Notes: generated from the sequence alone by a model not told the origin. 64,000 bases of DNA from Bradyrhizobium barranii subsp. barranii (GCF_017565645.3 NZ_CP086139.1:76265-140264); one strand, 5' to 3'. Shown: positions 35,562-45,414, numbered from the stretch's first letter. Program-made: numbers and translations.

Positions 35562-38264
35562 ATGATGACGCTGGAACCCGTTCTTACCCCGCATGGTTTG
35601 CTGACACTGCGACAAACGGCGCAAGCTCCTGCGTTGGAGCTCAATCAGGGCTTGCGGCTGGAGAAAGCATTTTTACGTGGCTCAGGGCACGGATTGTTGT
35701 GGCTCGGCGCCGACGAAGTCGCGACGGTTCTCCCACCGGTGTTGTCGTATTGGCGAGCGCTTGGAATGCGCTACATGACTGCGCTGTGCGCGCTTCCTAG
35801 TGTTGGAGACGGCCGTACCAAGCCGCCTGTGCCGATCCCCGCCGATGGCGAGTTGGACACGATGGCAGCGGCTGTTCCGCCGATGACCGGCGCGGAATAC
35901 CTGACGACGTCTGTCCTGGCCAATCTTTGGCAAGGTATGGATGCGGCCTTTGATGCCGAGTTGGTGCAAGCCAAGCTCTCCCTGCAGGAGTTCCTCAAGA
36001 GCCGTCATCCGGCTTGGAATTTGGTTGGGCGCGTTCATTTCAACCTCGCGGAGAACCGGAAGGACGATGAAGCCCCGTTCGCGTTTCTTGCGACCTACAC
36101 CACCCGACTCTCTGCTGAGGCCAAGGCCCAGCATCTGCCGCTTGGCAAAGCCTTGCAGGAGTATTCCGGTGCGAGGAACCGCCAACGCCTGCTCTCGCTG
36201 CTGATGCCCGTCCAGCGCGCCGCCGAGAGGAGCCCTTGGTTGAAGACGTTGGTCAATGCCGGCGATATCTTTCACCCGCTGCGCTGGAGCCCACAACAGG
36301 CGCTGCAATTCCTGAAGGATGTTCCCGCAATCGAAAGCGCCGGGGTGGTCGTGCGAATGCCGGCGAGTTGGCGCATGAACCGCCCCGCACGCCCGCAAGT
36401 GAAAGCAACGGTCGGGGGCAATGCGCCATCACAGCTGGGGATGGACGCGCTGCTCGACTTCCGAATGGAGGTGACGCTCGAGGGCGAAAGCCTCTCGAAG
36501 GCCGAGATCAAGCGACTCCTGGCGCATTCCGATGGATTGACCTTAATCCGTGGCAAGTGGGCCGAGGTCGATCATGAACGACTGCATCGCACACTCGAGC
36601 AATTTGAGGCCATCGAGCGCCGTGCCGCCGCCGAGGGTCTTTCGTTCGGTGAGGCGATGCGTCTGCTGGCTGGGGTTGGCATTGCCGGAGATAAAACTGC
36701 CGCACCAGCCGACATCGATTGGAGCCAGACCGTTGCCGGCCCCTGGCTGGCGGAGACGCTGGCGACCTTGCGCCATCCCGATTGGCTCATGCGGGTCGAC
36801 CCCGGTCAATATTTTCAGGGTACGCTGCGACCCTATCAGCAGTCGGGTGTGCAATGGCTCTATCTGCTAACGCAGCTCAAGCTTGGGGCTTGCCTTGCCG
36901 ACGATATGGGGCTCGGCAAAACCATCCAGGTGTTGTCGCTGCTGCTGGTGATCAAGAATGAGGACATGGCACGGAAACCGTGCCTGCTCGTAGCCCCCGC
37001 CTCGTTGTTAGCCAATTGGGCCGCCGAGATTTCCCGATTTGCGCCAAGCTTGAAAACAGTCGTGGTCCATCCATCGGCTGCGCCGTCCGAGAAACTGAAC
37101 ACTTACAGTGCGGACAGATGCGCAGATGTCGATCTCGTAATCACGAGCTACGGCTTTCTGACGCGTACGCCTTGGCTAGAAACTACATCATGGCGGTTTG
37201 TGGTGCTCGATGAAGCACAGGCCATCAAGAACCCGGGCGCTAAGCAGACAAAATCGGTCAAGAGGCTCAAGGCAGAAATGCGCATTGCGCTGACCGGCAC
37301 GCCCATCGAGAATCGGCTCGGCGACCTATGGTCGATCTTCGACTTCATCAATCCTGGCCTGTTGGGATCGTCGAAGGAGTTTTCGGCATTCGTCAAACGC
37401 CTCTCCGACCGGCCACATAACCCTTACGGTCCGCTCCGCGAACTGGTGCGCCCCTATGTCCTGCGACGGCTGAAGACCGACAAGAGCATCATTGCCGACC
37501 TGCCCGACAAGACCGAGGTGAAAACCTTCTGCCCCTTGAGCCGCAAGCAGGCGGCGCTTTATCAGCAAGCAGTGGCGGAACTGGCCGGCCATCTCGAAGA
37601 TGTCGATGGAATAAAGCGGAGAGGCATCGTCCTAGCTTTTCTCATGCGTTTGAAGCAGATCTGCAACCATCCATCACAGTGGCTCGGCGACGGTGCGTGG
37701 AATGAGGAGGATAGCGGTAAGCTTGTGCGTCTGCGCGACATCGCGGAAGTGGTTGCCGCCCGGCAGGAGAAGGCACTTATCTTCACCCAGTTCAAGGAGA
37801 CAACGGCGCCACTAGTGGCGTTCCTGGGCTCCGTATTCGGAAGGCCCGGCCTCGTCCTGCATGGTGAGACAGAGGTTAAGAAGCGCAAGGGCCTGGTGCG
37901 CCAATTTCAGGAAGACGAAGACGTCCCGTTCTTCGTGCTCTCGGTCAAAGCAGGCGGCACCGGGCTCAATCTCACAGCGGCCTCGCATGTCATTCATTTC
38001 GACAGGTGGTGGAATCCGGCCGTCGAAAACCAAGCCACCGACCGTGCCTTCCGGATCGGACAGACCAAGAATGTGCTTGTGCACAAGTTCCTTTGTCGCG
38101 GCACCGTGGAAGAAAAGATCGACGATATGATCGAGTCGAAGAAACAATTGGCTGGGGATTTCCTCAGCGGTGGAGCTGACATCCTGTTGACTGAGATGAA
38201 AGATGAGGCGTTGCTTAAGCTCGTGACTCTCGATTTGGGTGCGGCGATGAAGGAAGTGGGATGA
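35562..38264 (+). CDS. SNF2-family DEAD/DEAH helicase
   Basis: 900 residues. The N-terminal ~420 residues are a bacterial SNF2-associated region (KAEIKRLLAHSDGLTLIRGK). The ATPase core starts with GTLRPYQQSGVQWLYLLTQL, then CLADDMGLGKTIQVLSLLL (Walker A), PCLLVAPASLLANWAAEISR, FVVLDEAQAIKNPGAKQTKS (DEAQ box), IALTGTPIENRLGDLWSIF. Lobe 2 has KALIFTQFKETTAPLVAFLG, LSVKAGGTGLNLTAASHVIH and ENQATDRAFRIGQ (motif VI). It is a double-stranded DNA translocase that would remodel protein-DNA complexes. It abuts the SWIM gene directly. All motifs are intact, unlike most neighbours. Confidence 0.93.
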   Translation: MMTLEPVLTPHGLLTLRQTAQAPALELNQGLRLEKAFLRGSGHGLLWLGADEVATVLPPVLSYWRALGMRYMTALCALPSVGDGRTKPPVPIPADGELDTMAAAVPPMTGAEYLTTSVLANLWQGMDAAFDAELVQAKLSLQEFLKSRHPAWNLVGRVHFNLAENRKDDEAPFAFLATYTTRLSAEAKAQHLPLGKALQEYSGARNRQRLLSLLMPVQRAAERSPWLKTLVNAGDIFHPLRWSPQQALQFLKDVPAIESAGVVVRMPASWRMNRPARPQVKATVGGNAPSQLGMDALLDFRMEVTLEGESLSKAEIKRLLAHSDGLTLIRGKWAEVDHERLHRTLEQFEAIERRAAAEGLSFGEAMRLLAGVGIAGDKTAAPADIDWSQTVAGPWLAETLATLRHPDWLMRVDPGQYFQGTLRPYQQSGVQWLYLLTQLKLGACLADDMGLGKTIQVLSLLLVIKNEDMARKPCLLVAPASLLANWAAEISRFAPSLKTVVVHPSAAPSEKLNTYSADRCADVDLVITSYGFLTRTPWLETTSWRFVVLDEAQAIKNPGAKQTKSVKRLKAEMRIALTGTPIENRLGDLWSIFDFINPGLLGSSKEFSAFVKRLSDRPHNPYGPLRELVRPYVLRRLKTDKSIIADLPDKTEVKTFCPLSRKQAALYQQAVAELAGHLEDVDGIKRRGIVLAFLMRLKQICNHPSQWLGDGAWNEEDSGKLVRLRDIAEVVAARQEKALIFTQFKETTAPLVAFLGSVFGRPGLVLHGETEVKKRKGLVRQFQEDEDVPFFVLSVKAGGTGLNLTAASHVIHFDRWWNPAVENQATDRAFRIGQTKNVLVHKFLCRGTVEEKIDDMIESKKQLAGDFLSGGADILLTEMKDEALLKLVTLDLGAAMKEVG

Positions 38265-39176
38265 ATGAGCTACTACGGGTGGCACGCTTACGTGCCGGTA
38301 GCTGAGAAGCGGCGGCAGGCAGAACGCAAGTTGGCCAAGCTCAAGAAGCAGGGACGATCCGTTGCGCCCGTGAGGATCGAGGGACGCAAAATTACCAAGA
38401 GCTTCTGGGGCAATTCTTGGTGCGTCAACCTCGAACGATACAGCGACTATGAGAACCGCTTGCCGCGCGGTCGGACCTATGTCCGAAACGGCTCGGTTAT
38501 CGACCTGCATATTGCCAAGGGCGAGATCTCCGCAATGGTCGCCGGGTCTGAGGTCTACCAAATCAAGATTGCCATCGCACCAATTACGCGGGCACGCTGG
38601 AAATCCATCTGTCGGGACTGCGCCGGGACCGTCGATTCGCTAGTTGAGCTCCTGCAGGGCCGCTTGGCGAAAGGCGTGATGGAGCGGGTCTGTCGAGAGG
38701 GTGACGGCCTGTTTCCGTCGCCGACGGAAATCAAGCTGTCCTGCAGCTGTCCAGATTGGGCAGACATGTGCAAGCACGTTGCGGCAGCACTGTATGGTGT
38801 CGGCGCCAGGCTAGATGAAAAGCCTCAGCTTCTTTTCGTGCTGCGTGACGTGGATGAAACTGAAATGCTCGCCAGCGCTGGACAGGGTTCCCCGCTAACA
38901 ACGGCGCCAGGCGCGGCGAAGGTGCTTGATGAAAGCGATGTCGCCGCTCTATTTGGGCTGGAGATGGCCGAAACTCCCGATACCCCAAATCCTGCCTTCA
39001 CAGTCCCAAAGCGACCCCAACACTCCAAGCCGCAAAAAGGCAAGATATCTGCCGGAAAGACCAAGCCAGCAGCGAAGACCGATGCCGCCTTACATCGTGC
39101 GACTCGGGCCAGTTCGGGAACGAAAAAGACAACCCGAGCAAGTGTCGGGAAACGGCGCACTCGGCGGCGACCATAG
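38265..39176 (+). CDS. SWIM zinc-finger protein
   Basis: 303 residues, starting at the base after the SNF2 stop, so translation is coupled. The SWIM motif CxCx(n)CxH is IKLSCSCPDWADMCKHVAAA near residue 165. Upstream are GRKITKSFWGNSWCVNLERY and RTYVRNGSVIDLHIAKGEIS, typical of the bacterial SWIM partner of SNF2 helicases. The C-terminal ~70 residues are Lys/Arg-rich (KPQKGKISAGKTKPAAKTDA, ending GKRRTRRRP), probably non-specific DNA binding. SNF2 and SWIM proteins are known to be encoded together and are presumed to act as a complex on DNA. Confidence 0.93.
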   Translation: MSYYGWHAYVPVAEKRRQAERKLAKLKKQGRSVAPVRIEGRKITKSFWGNSWCVNLERYSDYENRLPRGRTYVRNGSVIDLHIAKGEISAMVAGSEVYQIKIAIAPITRARWKSICRDCAGTVDSLVELLQGRLAKGVMERVCREGDGLFPSPTEIKLSCSCPDWADMCKHVAAALYGVGARLDEKPQLLFVLRDVDETEMLASAGQGSPLTTAPGAAKVLDESDVAALFGLEMAETPDTPNPAFTVPKRPQHSKPQKGKISAGKTKPAAKTDAALHRATRASSGTKKTTRASVGKRRTRRRP

Positions 39177-39537
39177 TATTCCAATGACGCCATCGGGACC
39201 CCGTGGCACGGAACGGACGCACCAACCCCGCTGACGAATCTCGGCTATCGGGGCTTGAGCGGAAATGCTGCGAACATGTGGGCGCGGATCCAGAATTGGT
39301 TGAGCTAACCAGCTCATCTCAGATTATATAGTAATGTCAATAAAATAAGAGTTCGCAGTTTTGTTCTGAATGGCGCGCCAAAATTGGCACCATCCAGAAC
39401 AAAACTGCGAACCTTGCGGACGCCGGCGCAAGGCTGACGATCTGCATCGATCGTTCGCGGCCGGGACCAACTCCGTCCGTCATTCTCGCGGCCCATCCGC
39501 TCCTGGATTTGCTCGATGGGCCCGAGAAGGGGCCGCG
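39177..39537. other. AT-rich spacer with palindrome
   Basis: Contains an AT-rich tract (39321-39350) unlike the surrounding GC-rich DNA, and the 62-bp inverted repeat listed separately. Frames running into the PIN remnant at the right are decayed. Confidence 0.5.
39351..39412. repeat. 62-bp hairpin-forming inverted repeat
   Basis: Perfect 18-bp arms GTTCGCAGTTTTGTTCTG and CAGAACAAAACTGCGAAC. The stem extends inward with a few mismatches (ATGG/CCAT, GCCA/TGGC) to an AAAT loop. On the minus strand it is followed by a T-rich tract, so it could act as a terminator; it could equally be a mobile-element end or a MITE-like palindrome. Confidence 0.85.
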
Positions 39538-39657
39538 CTCCGCCTCAAGCCGGCAGACGCCGTTCAGGCGGCGAGCGGATCGGCGATCAACGCGGCCGCT
39601 CGTGTGACTCATGACCGCGATTTCTTATGCGTGCGTTCTCTGCGTATAATTTCTTGA
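39538..39657 (+). pseudogene. PIN-domain (VapC-like) C-terminal remnant
   Basis: Reads LRLKPADAVQAASGSAINAA, ARVTHDRDF, then RSLRIIS and a stop. This is the conserved C-terminal end of PIN nucleases (adxxx-Asp in PADAVQ and the T-H-D-x-D-F motif). The upstream part is out of frame and unrecognisable, so no functional toxin remains. No antitoxin gene is visible. Confidence 0.7.
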
Positions 39658-39713
39658 AGGCTCAGCACGTCGACCTGACGATCATTTGCTGAACCAGCCT
39701 GCCCGGAGCTGCC

Positions 39714-41975
39714 ATGTCGTCGATCGGTGCCGCGTTGCTCAACAGCCTTCGTTCCGTCGAGCGTCCGGGTGACTTTTGCGTCGGTGGCACTCGGGAGATC
39801 TTCATGCCGACGATCGATGTCGACGGCGTGGGCAGGATCGCCTTTCCGGTGCAGCCCATCCAGGCCGAGCAGTTGGTCGCGAGCGCCGAGGCAGCCCCCT
39901 ATGGGCGCGGCGAGGCGACGGTGGTCGATCGCAAGGTCCGGAGAACTTGGCAGGTCGATTCCGCTAAGATCCGGATCGGAGGGCGTCACTGGGACAAGAC
40001 CTTGGCCGGACTGGTCGAGGATGTCGCCCTCGGTCTCGGTGTGGGCGAGCCGGTTGCGGCGGACTTCTATAAGCTTCTTGTCTACGATGCCGGCAGCTTC
40101 TTCGTCGACCATCGCGATACCGAGAAAGTCCCCGGCATGTTTGCCACGATGGTGCTCGTGCTGCCCTCGATCCATAGCGGTGGCGAACTGGTCGTCAAGC
40201 ATCTTGGCCGTGAGGTGGTGTTTGACGTGCATCCCGAGGAACCGTCGGAGGTAGGTTTCGCGGCCTTCTATGCCGACTGCGTGCATGAAGTGCGTCCTGT
40301 TCAGACGGGACGTCGCCTGACCCTCGTCTACAATTTGCGCTTCGTCGGCAGGGGGCGTCCGCTGAAGGCGCCCGATTATCGCGCGGAGCACGGGCGGGTG
40401 GTGGAGTTGCTGCGGGGCTGGACGAGCGCGGAGGACGAGCCTGACAAGCTGATCCTGCCGTTGGAACATGTCTATACGCCGGCGGAGCTGTCGTTCAGTG
40501 CACTCAAGGGTGCCGATGCGGGCGTGGCGTCCGTGCTGGTCAAGGCCGCCACGGAAGCGGACTGCGATCTCCACCTCGCTCTCGTCTCGATCGAGGAAAG
40601 CGGCAGTGCCGAACATACCGGCTATTACAGCCGTCGCCGCTGGAGTCGAGACGAGGAGGATGACGAACAATTCGAGGTTGCCGAAGTCATCGACCGGGCG
40701 CTGTTCCTCTCCGAGTGGCGGCGACCGGATGGCAGCGAGGCCGGGTTCGACGATTTTCCATTCGATGAGGACGAGCTGTGCCCGTTTGGCGCTTTCGAGG
40801 ATCTGACGCCGGACGAGCTGCATTTTCACGAGGCGACGGGCAATGAAGGGGCGTCCTTCGAGCGCACCTATCGCCGAGCAGGTTTCGTGTTGTGGCCGAC
40901 CGCGCGGAGGCTCGCGGTGCTGAATCAAGCCGGCCTCCGCACGACGCTGCCGTATCTCGAAGATCTGACGGCGCGCTGGGAAGCAAGCAAGGCACCGATC
41001 CGGTCGCCCTTGTGGCGTGAGGGAGATGAGCTTTCACGGCACATGTTGCGCTCCTGGCCCCGTTCGTCCTGGCGGGAAGACGAAGACGCCGAAGTCGGCC
41101 GGATGCTCGATTTGCAGATCCGGCTGCGGAACATGGAGTGCATCGATGCGTTTCTCGCCGGCGTGTCCGCCGAAGGCCATTACGCCGCGCCCGACAACGA
41201 AGCGATCCTGCGTGCTGCCGCCCTGCTTCCGGCCCCGCGTGCAACGGAGCTGCTGGTCCGGATTCTCCGACGTAACGCTCCGGCACATCTGGCCGCTTGT
41301 GGAGATCTGGTGCAGCGCTGCGTCGCGGGGGCCGCCGGTCGGACGTGCGACCTCATGCAGATCGGCGCAGCCTTGATCGAGGCCTTGCCGGGCCCTCCGA
41401 CGAAGCGTCAGGAGGTCGACCCCTGGACCTGGTCGGTGCCCGTGAAACCGACCTTCGTTGTCGATCTTCTGACGGCGACAAGCCGGGTCGACGAAGGGCT
41501 CGCGGCGCGTGCAATCGAGCACCTGCTGGCCTGGCCGAAGACATACAAGCCGGACGACGTGCTCGTCCCCGCTGCTCGCGCGTTTGCCAAACTGGCGGAA
41601 AGCACGGCATGGCCGGCGGTGGGGCGGCTCAGAGAGGCGTCGCTTGATCACCTGCGCAAGCGCATCGCCCTGCCGCTGGAGGCGCCTCGGGATTGGACCA
41701 GGGCCAACCCGCTCACATGCAAATGTAGCGATTGCCGTGAACTGGGCGCGTTCCTGACCGCGCCGGATCAGCAGCAATGGCGCCTGAAGGCGGTCCAGGG
41801 TCGCAGGAGCCATGTCGAGGAAAACGTCCGAAGCACGACGTGCGACCTTGATCTCACGACCGAGAGGCGTGGCAGCCCCCATACCTTGGTCGCCACCAAG
41901 AACCAGGCCAGCTACGAACGGCGCGCAAAGCAACGCCGGCAAGACCTGGAGCATGCGCCGGCGCTGGACCGATGA
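39714..41975 (+). CDS. Large 2OG-Fe(II) oxygenase-domain protein
   Basis: 753 residues. The N-terminal ~250 residues form a prolyl-hydroxylase-like double-stranded beta-helix: YKLLVYDAGSFFVDHRDTEK supplies the iron-binding H-x-D, FATMVLVLPSIHSGGELVVK follows, and FYADCVHEVRPVQTGRRLTL supplies the distal His and the 2-oxoglutarate-binding Arg. The rest is a long helical, acidic extension (RRRWSRDEEDDEQFEVAEVI) with a Cys-rich element near residue 660 (LTCKCSDCREL). It ends in a basic tail. The enzyme would hydroxylate a protein or other substrate using 2-oxoglutarate and O2; the substrate is unknown. Intact, with an ATG at 39714. Confidence 0.88.
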   Translation: MSSIGAALLNSLRSVERPGDFCVGGTREIFMPTIDVDGVGRIAFPVQPIQAEQLVASAEAAPYGRGEATVVDRKVRRTWQVDSAKIRIGGRHWDKTLAGLVEDVALGLGVGEPVAADFYKLLVYDAGSFFVDHRDTEKVPGMFATMVLVLPSIHSGGELVVKHLGREVVFDVHPEEPSEVGFAAFYADCVHEVRPVQTGRRLTLVYNLRFVGRGRPLKAPDYRAEHGRVVELLRGWTSAEDEPDKLILPLEHVYTPAELSFSALKGADAGVASVLVKAATEADCDLHLALVSIEESGSAEHTGYYSRRRWSRDEEDDEQFEVAEVIDRALFLSEWRRPDGSEAGFDDFPFDEDELCPFGAFEDLTPDELHFHEATGNEGASFERTYRRAGFVLWPTARRLAVLNQAGLRTTLPYLEDLTARWEASKAPIRSPLWREGDELSRHMLRSWPRSSWREDEDAEVGRMLDLQIRLRNMECIDAFLAGVSAEGHYAAPDNEAILRAAALLPAPRATELLVRILRRNAPAHLAACGDLVQRCVAGAAGRTCDLMQIGAALIEALPGPPTKRQEVDPWTWSVPVKPTFVVDLLTATSRVDEGLAARAIEHLLAWPKTYKPDDVLVPAARAFAKLAESTAWPAVGRLREASLDHLRKRIALPLEAPRDWTRANPLTCKCSDCRELGAFLTAPDQQQWRLKAVQGRRSHVEENVRSTTCDLDLTTERRGSPHTLVATKNQASYERRAKQRRQDLEHAPALDR

Positions 41976-42017
41976 CGTTGATCTTGCGCCGCACGGAATG
42001 GGAAGCTCGAGTCCACA

Positions 42018-42725
42018 ATGAGCCGTAAGAGCCGAATTCCACTCGCTGATCGTGTCGCCGAAGCCGCAGCGGCGGCGCTAGCCGCCCGGCGCTTTGTGAG
42101 CGCCATCGACATCCTCGTCGGGATCGGGTGGCTTGATCCTGAAGCGTTGGAGCGTTGGCGCCGCGGGCAGATCGATTGCCTGGAGGAAGTTGTCCGGACA
42201 AATCTGCCGCGCATATCGGAAGCCATGCGGCTATTCCGATCCTGGGCAACCGCGAGAGGATTGTTCGCAAGCCAAACCGAGTATGTCGCTCGTACACCGC
42301 GGCGCCAGACCCTGCGCTTCAACCGAAGCGGAAATCCTGCCATCGAGGCGTCGTATCGCACGCATTGGGTCTCGCCCGAGCTTTCCGAGAAGAAGCGCGA
42401 GTGGCTGGCGGAAAAAGCAAGCCGAGCCCCAGAACTGGTGGTGGTCCAGCCCTTGAACACCGAATGGACATGCCATCGGTGCGGCGGCAGCGGTAGTCTC
42501 CTGATGATGGAAACTCCCGGCCCAGCCTGCATGCGCTGCGTCGGCCTCAATGATCTTGATTATCTACCGGCGGGCGATCCCCTGCTCTCGCGGCGCGCGA
42601 AAGCGAAGAGCACGCGATATGCAGTTGTCGTGCGCTTCAGCAGGACCCGTCGCCGCTACGAACGACAAGGTCTGCTGATCGAGCCGCGGGCTTTGGCAGA
42701 TGCGCGGCGCGCTCTCGCCCGATAG
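42018..42725 (+). CDS. Zinc-ribbon protein (DUF2293-type N-terminal part)
   Basis: 235 residues, 42 bp after the oxygenase gene. An N-terminal helical region (AAALAARRFVSAIDILVGIG) is followed by a two-Cys-pair zinc ribbon: WTCHRCGGSGSLLMMETPGP and ACMRCVGLNDLDYLPAGDPL. The C-terminus reads STRYAVVVRFSRTRRRYERQ then GLLIEPRAL, which matches proteins that usually continue into a DUF2293 domain. Here it stops after ARRALAR, so the C-terminal domain may have been lost. It may form an operon with the oxygenase. Role unknown. Confidence 0.7.
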   Translation: MSRKSRIPLADRVAEAAAAALAARRFVSAIDILVGIGWLDPEALERWRRGQIDCLEEVVRTNLPRISEAMRLFRSWATARGLFASQTEYVARTPRRQTLRFNRSGNPAIEASYRTHWVSPELSEKKREWLAEKASRAPELVVVQPLNTEWTCHRCGGSGSLLMMETPGPACMRCVGLNDLDYLPAGDPLLSRRAKAKSTRYAVVVRFSRTRRRYERQGLLIEPRALADARRALAR

Positions 42726-42914
42726 ATGTGGTCTCGATTGTCAATCGGCGGTTATGGGCTTCAAGTGGCCCATAGTGGGACGCTAATGGGCATCCTGTTT
42801 CCAGCGGAGGAACCCGGCGTCACAACGAACCAACGCAATCGCCGATCGACTGAATCATTCCGGATTTGAGGACGTTACGATCTTCGCAGCGTGCGCCGAT
42901 GGAGCCAGCTGCTC

Positions 42915-43699
42915 ATGAGCACCGCCGACACGTTTCTTGCTACCTACGAAACACCGCGGCCAGCGCGTCTCGCTCCCAACCTCCTCGCTGCCTGTTTTCC
43001 GTTGATGAAGCTAATCCCGGCCCGCTTCATGATTGCCCGTGCGCGCGCTTCTGGATACCTTTCATCCGGCGGTCATATTGTTGAGACGACATCCGGTACC
43101 TTCGGCTTGGCGCTCGCCATGATCGCGGCGGCGCAGGGTTATCGTTTGACCCTAATCAGCGCCGACACTTTGATCGATCGAACGCTCCGCTGCCGACTGG
43201 AGCTGCTCGGGGCGCGACTTGAGGTCGTGGACGATCCGGACGGTTCCGGGGCTCAGAGCCGTCGTCTGGAACGGCTACAGGCGGTCCGCGAAAAAGATGC
43301 GGGAACATTCTGGCCTGCACAGTATGATAATCCCGACAATTGCTATGCCTACGGTAGGTTAGCGGAATGGTTCGTACGTCAGGTCGGTCAGGTAGATTGT
43401 CTCGTCGGCTGCGCCGGATCCGGAGGGTCCCTGTGCGGCACGGCGGCTATCCTGCGGGAAGTCTTTCCGGAGCTAGTCGTCATCGCCGTTGACACCCCCC
43501 CAGTGTGCTCTTCCGGTCATCCGCCCGGACAGCGGCTACTACGCGGGCTTGGCAACTCGATTCTGCCCCGCAATCTGGACCACCGGCTAATCGATGAGAT
43601 CCATTGGGTCGGCGCTCTGCCCGCCTTCGCGGCCGCCCACCAACTCTGTCGGGACCATGCGCTTTTTATGGGCCCAACGAGCGGAGCAGCCGCCTTGGT
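42915..43699 (+). pseudogene. PLP-dependent enzyme (cysteine-synthase fold), 5' part, split by IS21
   Basis: From ATG 42915 (MSTADTFLATYETPRPARLA). Fold-type II features: a candidate Schiff-base Lys in FPLMKLIPARFMIARARASG, the phosphate-anchoring loop HIVETTSGTFGLALAM, and a Gly-rich DCLVGCAGSGGSLCGTAAIL. It reaches MGPTSGAAAL where the IS21 begins. Removing the 2592-bp element and one 7-bp CCTTGGT duplication joins it in frame to 46299-46530. The family makes or breaks sulfur-amino-acid side chains; the substrate is uncertain. Confidence 0.88.
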
Positions 43700-43872
43700 T
43701 GCGCGTTTCGCGGGATCGTGAGCGCGGATTTCAGGGGATCGTGAGCAGAGATTTCAGACGATCGTGAGCAACGATTTCGCGGGATCGTGAGCAAGGCTTT
43801 CGGAGCCTTGCAGCGCTTCGGCCGACAACTCAACCGGCTTAGGGATGACCTCGTGGTTAACGAGGAAGTCCA

Positions 43873-45414
43873 ATGCCTACCCAGAGATTGTCGATGCGCC
43901 GGATCAAGGAAGTCCTTCGGTTAAAACATTTTCAAGGCCTGCCAGAGCGGGCCATCGCGCGGAGCGTGGGCGTCAGCAACGGCGTTGTGCACAGCTACCT
44001 GAGCCGCGCCCGCTCTGCTGGGTTGAGCTGGCCGCTTCCGGAGGGAATGACCGATGAAGACCTGGAGCTTTTGCTTTTCCCGGCCCCACGACCAGCGTCT
44101 CAGAGCCCGCAGCGGCCGGTGCCCGACTGGAGCTACATCGATAAAGAGCTCCGCCGGCGCAACGTAACCCGTCGCCTGCTCTGGGAGGAGTATCGCGCCG
44201 TTAATCCCGACGGTTTCGGGTACACGTGGTTCTGCACTACCTACGAGGCCTGGAAGGGGCGGGTCCGACCTTCGATGCGGCAGATTCATCTGGGCGGCGA
44301 GAAGGTGTTCGTGGATTTCGCCGGCGACACCATCGACATCGTCGATCCGCTGACCGGGGAAGTGCAGCCGATGAAGCTGTTCGTCGCGGCGATGGGCGCT
44401 TCGAACTACACCTACGCCGAGGCCTGCCCCAGCGAGAGCTTGGCCGACTGGATCCGGGCCCACGTCAACTTGTTCACGTTTTTGAGCGGAACGCCGACGT
44501 TCGTGGTCTGCGACAACCTCAAAGCCGCCGTCAGCAACCCCGACCGCTACGATCCCGGCCTCAATCGCACTTATGCCGAGATGGCGAGCCATTACGGCAC
44601 GGCCATTCTCGCCGCACGGCCGCGGCGCCCAAAAGACAAGGCGAAGGTCGAGGTCGCGGTGCAAATCGCCCAGCGCTGGATTCTGGCCCGGCTGCGCAAT
44701 CAGCGCTTCTTTTCCCGGGCCGAGCTCAACGCCGCCATCAAGACACTCGTCGACGAACTCAATGCTCGTCAAATGCGTGGCTTCGGCTCAAGCCGCGCCG
44801 AACTGTTTGCCGAACTCGACAAACCCAAGCTAACCCCGCTGCCAGATCAGCCTTATGCCTTCGCACGCTGGAAGCGCTGCCGCCTCGCTCCCGATTATCA
44901 TGTCGAGGTCGACGGCCATTGGTACTCCGCGCCGTATCGTCTGATTGGCGAGCTGGTCGATGCCCGTATCGACGATCGGACGGTCGAGATCTTCCACAAG
45001 GGCCAGCGGATCGCCAGCCATGCCCGCGCGCCCAACCGACGCGGACACACCACCATCGCCGACCACATGCCCAGCGCCCATCGCCGCTACGGCAAATGGA
45101 CCCCCGCCGCGGTGATCGCCGCCGGCGAGCGGATCGGTCCTTCGACAGCAGCGTTTTTCCAGGCCGTGATCGACGCCCGGCCCCATCCAGAACAAGGCTT
45201 TCGAACCTGCCTTGGCATTCTGGCGCTCGTCAAAAGCTACGGCGCCGAACGCCTCGACGCAGCCTGCCGGAGGGGCATCCTCATCAAGGCGCGCTCCGTC
45301 GCCTCGATTAGATCGATCCTCCAGAACGGCCTCGATCGCACGTTCTTCGACGAATCTTTCGAGCACCAGCCCCTGCGCCACGGCAATATCCGCGGACGCG
45401 ACTACTTCCACTGA
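43873..45414 (+). CDS. istA: IS21 transposase IstA
   Basis: 513 residues. The N-terminal helix-turn-helix (MRRIKEVLRLKHFQGLPERA, IARSVGVSNGVVHSYLSRAR) is followed by the DDE integrase core: QIHLGGEKVFVDFAGDTIDI (first Asp), FVVCDNLKAAV (second Asp) and RPKDKAKVEVAVQIAQRW (Glu). The C-terminal beta domain (APDYHVEVDGHWYSAPYRLI) is complete. It ends 18 bp before istB. Compared with copy 2 it has TGG (Trp) where copy 2 has TTG, and retains the C that copy 2 has lost. Confidence 0.97.
   Translation: MPTQRLSMRRIKEVLRLKHFQGLPERAIARSVGVSNGVVHSYLSRARSAGLSWPLPEGMTDEDLELLLFPAPRPASQSPQRPVPDWSYIDKELRRRNVTRRLLWEEYRAVNPDGFGYTWFCTTYEAWKGRVRPSMRQIHLGGEKVFVDFAGDTIDIVDPLTGEVQPMKLFVAAMGASNYTYAEACPSESLADWIRAHVNLFTFLSGTPTFVVCDNLKAAVSNPDRYDPGLNRTYAEMASHYGTAILAARPRRPKDKAKVEVAVQIAQRWILARLRNQRFFSRAELNAAIKTLVDELNARQMRGFGSSRAELFAELDKPKLTPLPDQPYAFARWKRCRLAPDYHVEVDGHWYSAPYRLIGELVDARIDDRTVEIFHKGQRIASHARAPNRRGHTTIADHMPSAHRRYGKWTPAAVIAAGERIGPSTAAFFQAVIDARPHPEQGFRTCLGILALVKSYGAERLDAACRRGILIKARSVASIRSILQNGLDRTFFDESFEHQPLRHGNIRGRDYFH

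Noticed and set aside
43921..44772. 283-codon minus-strand ORF, repeated at 62490-63341
   Set aside because: Repeats only because it is antisense to istA in both IS21 copies.
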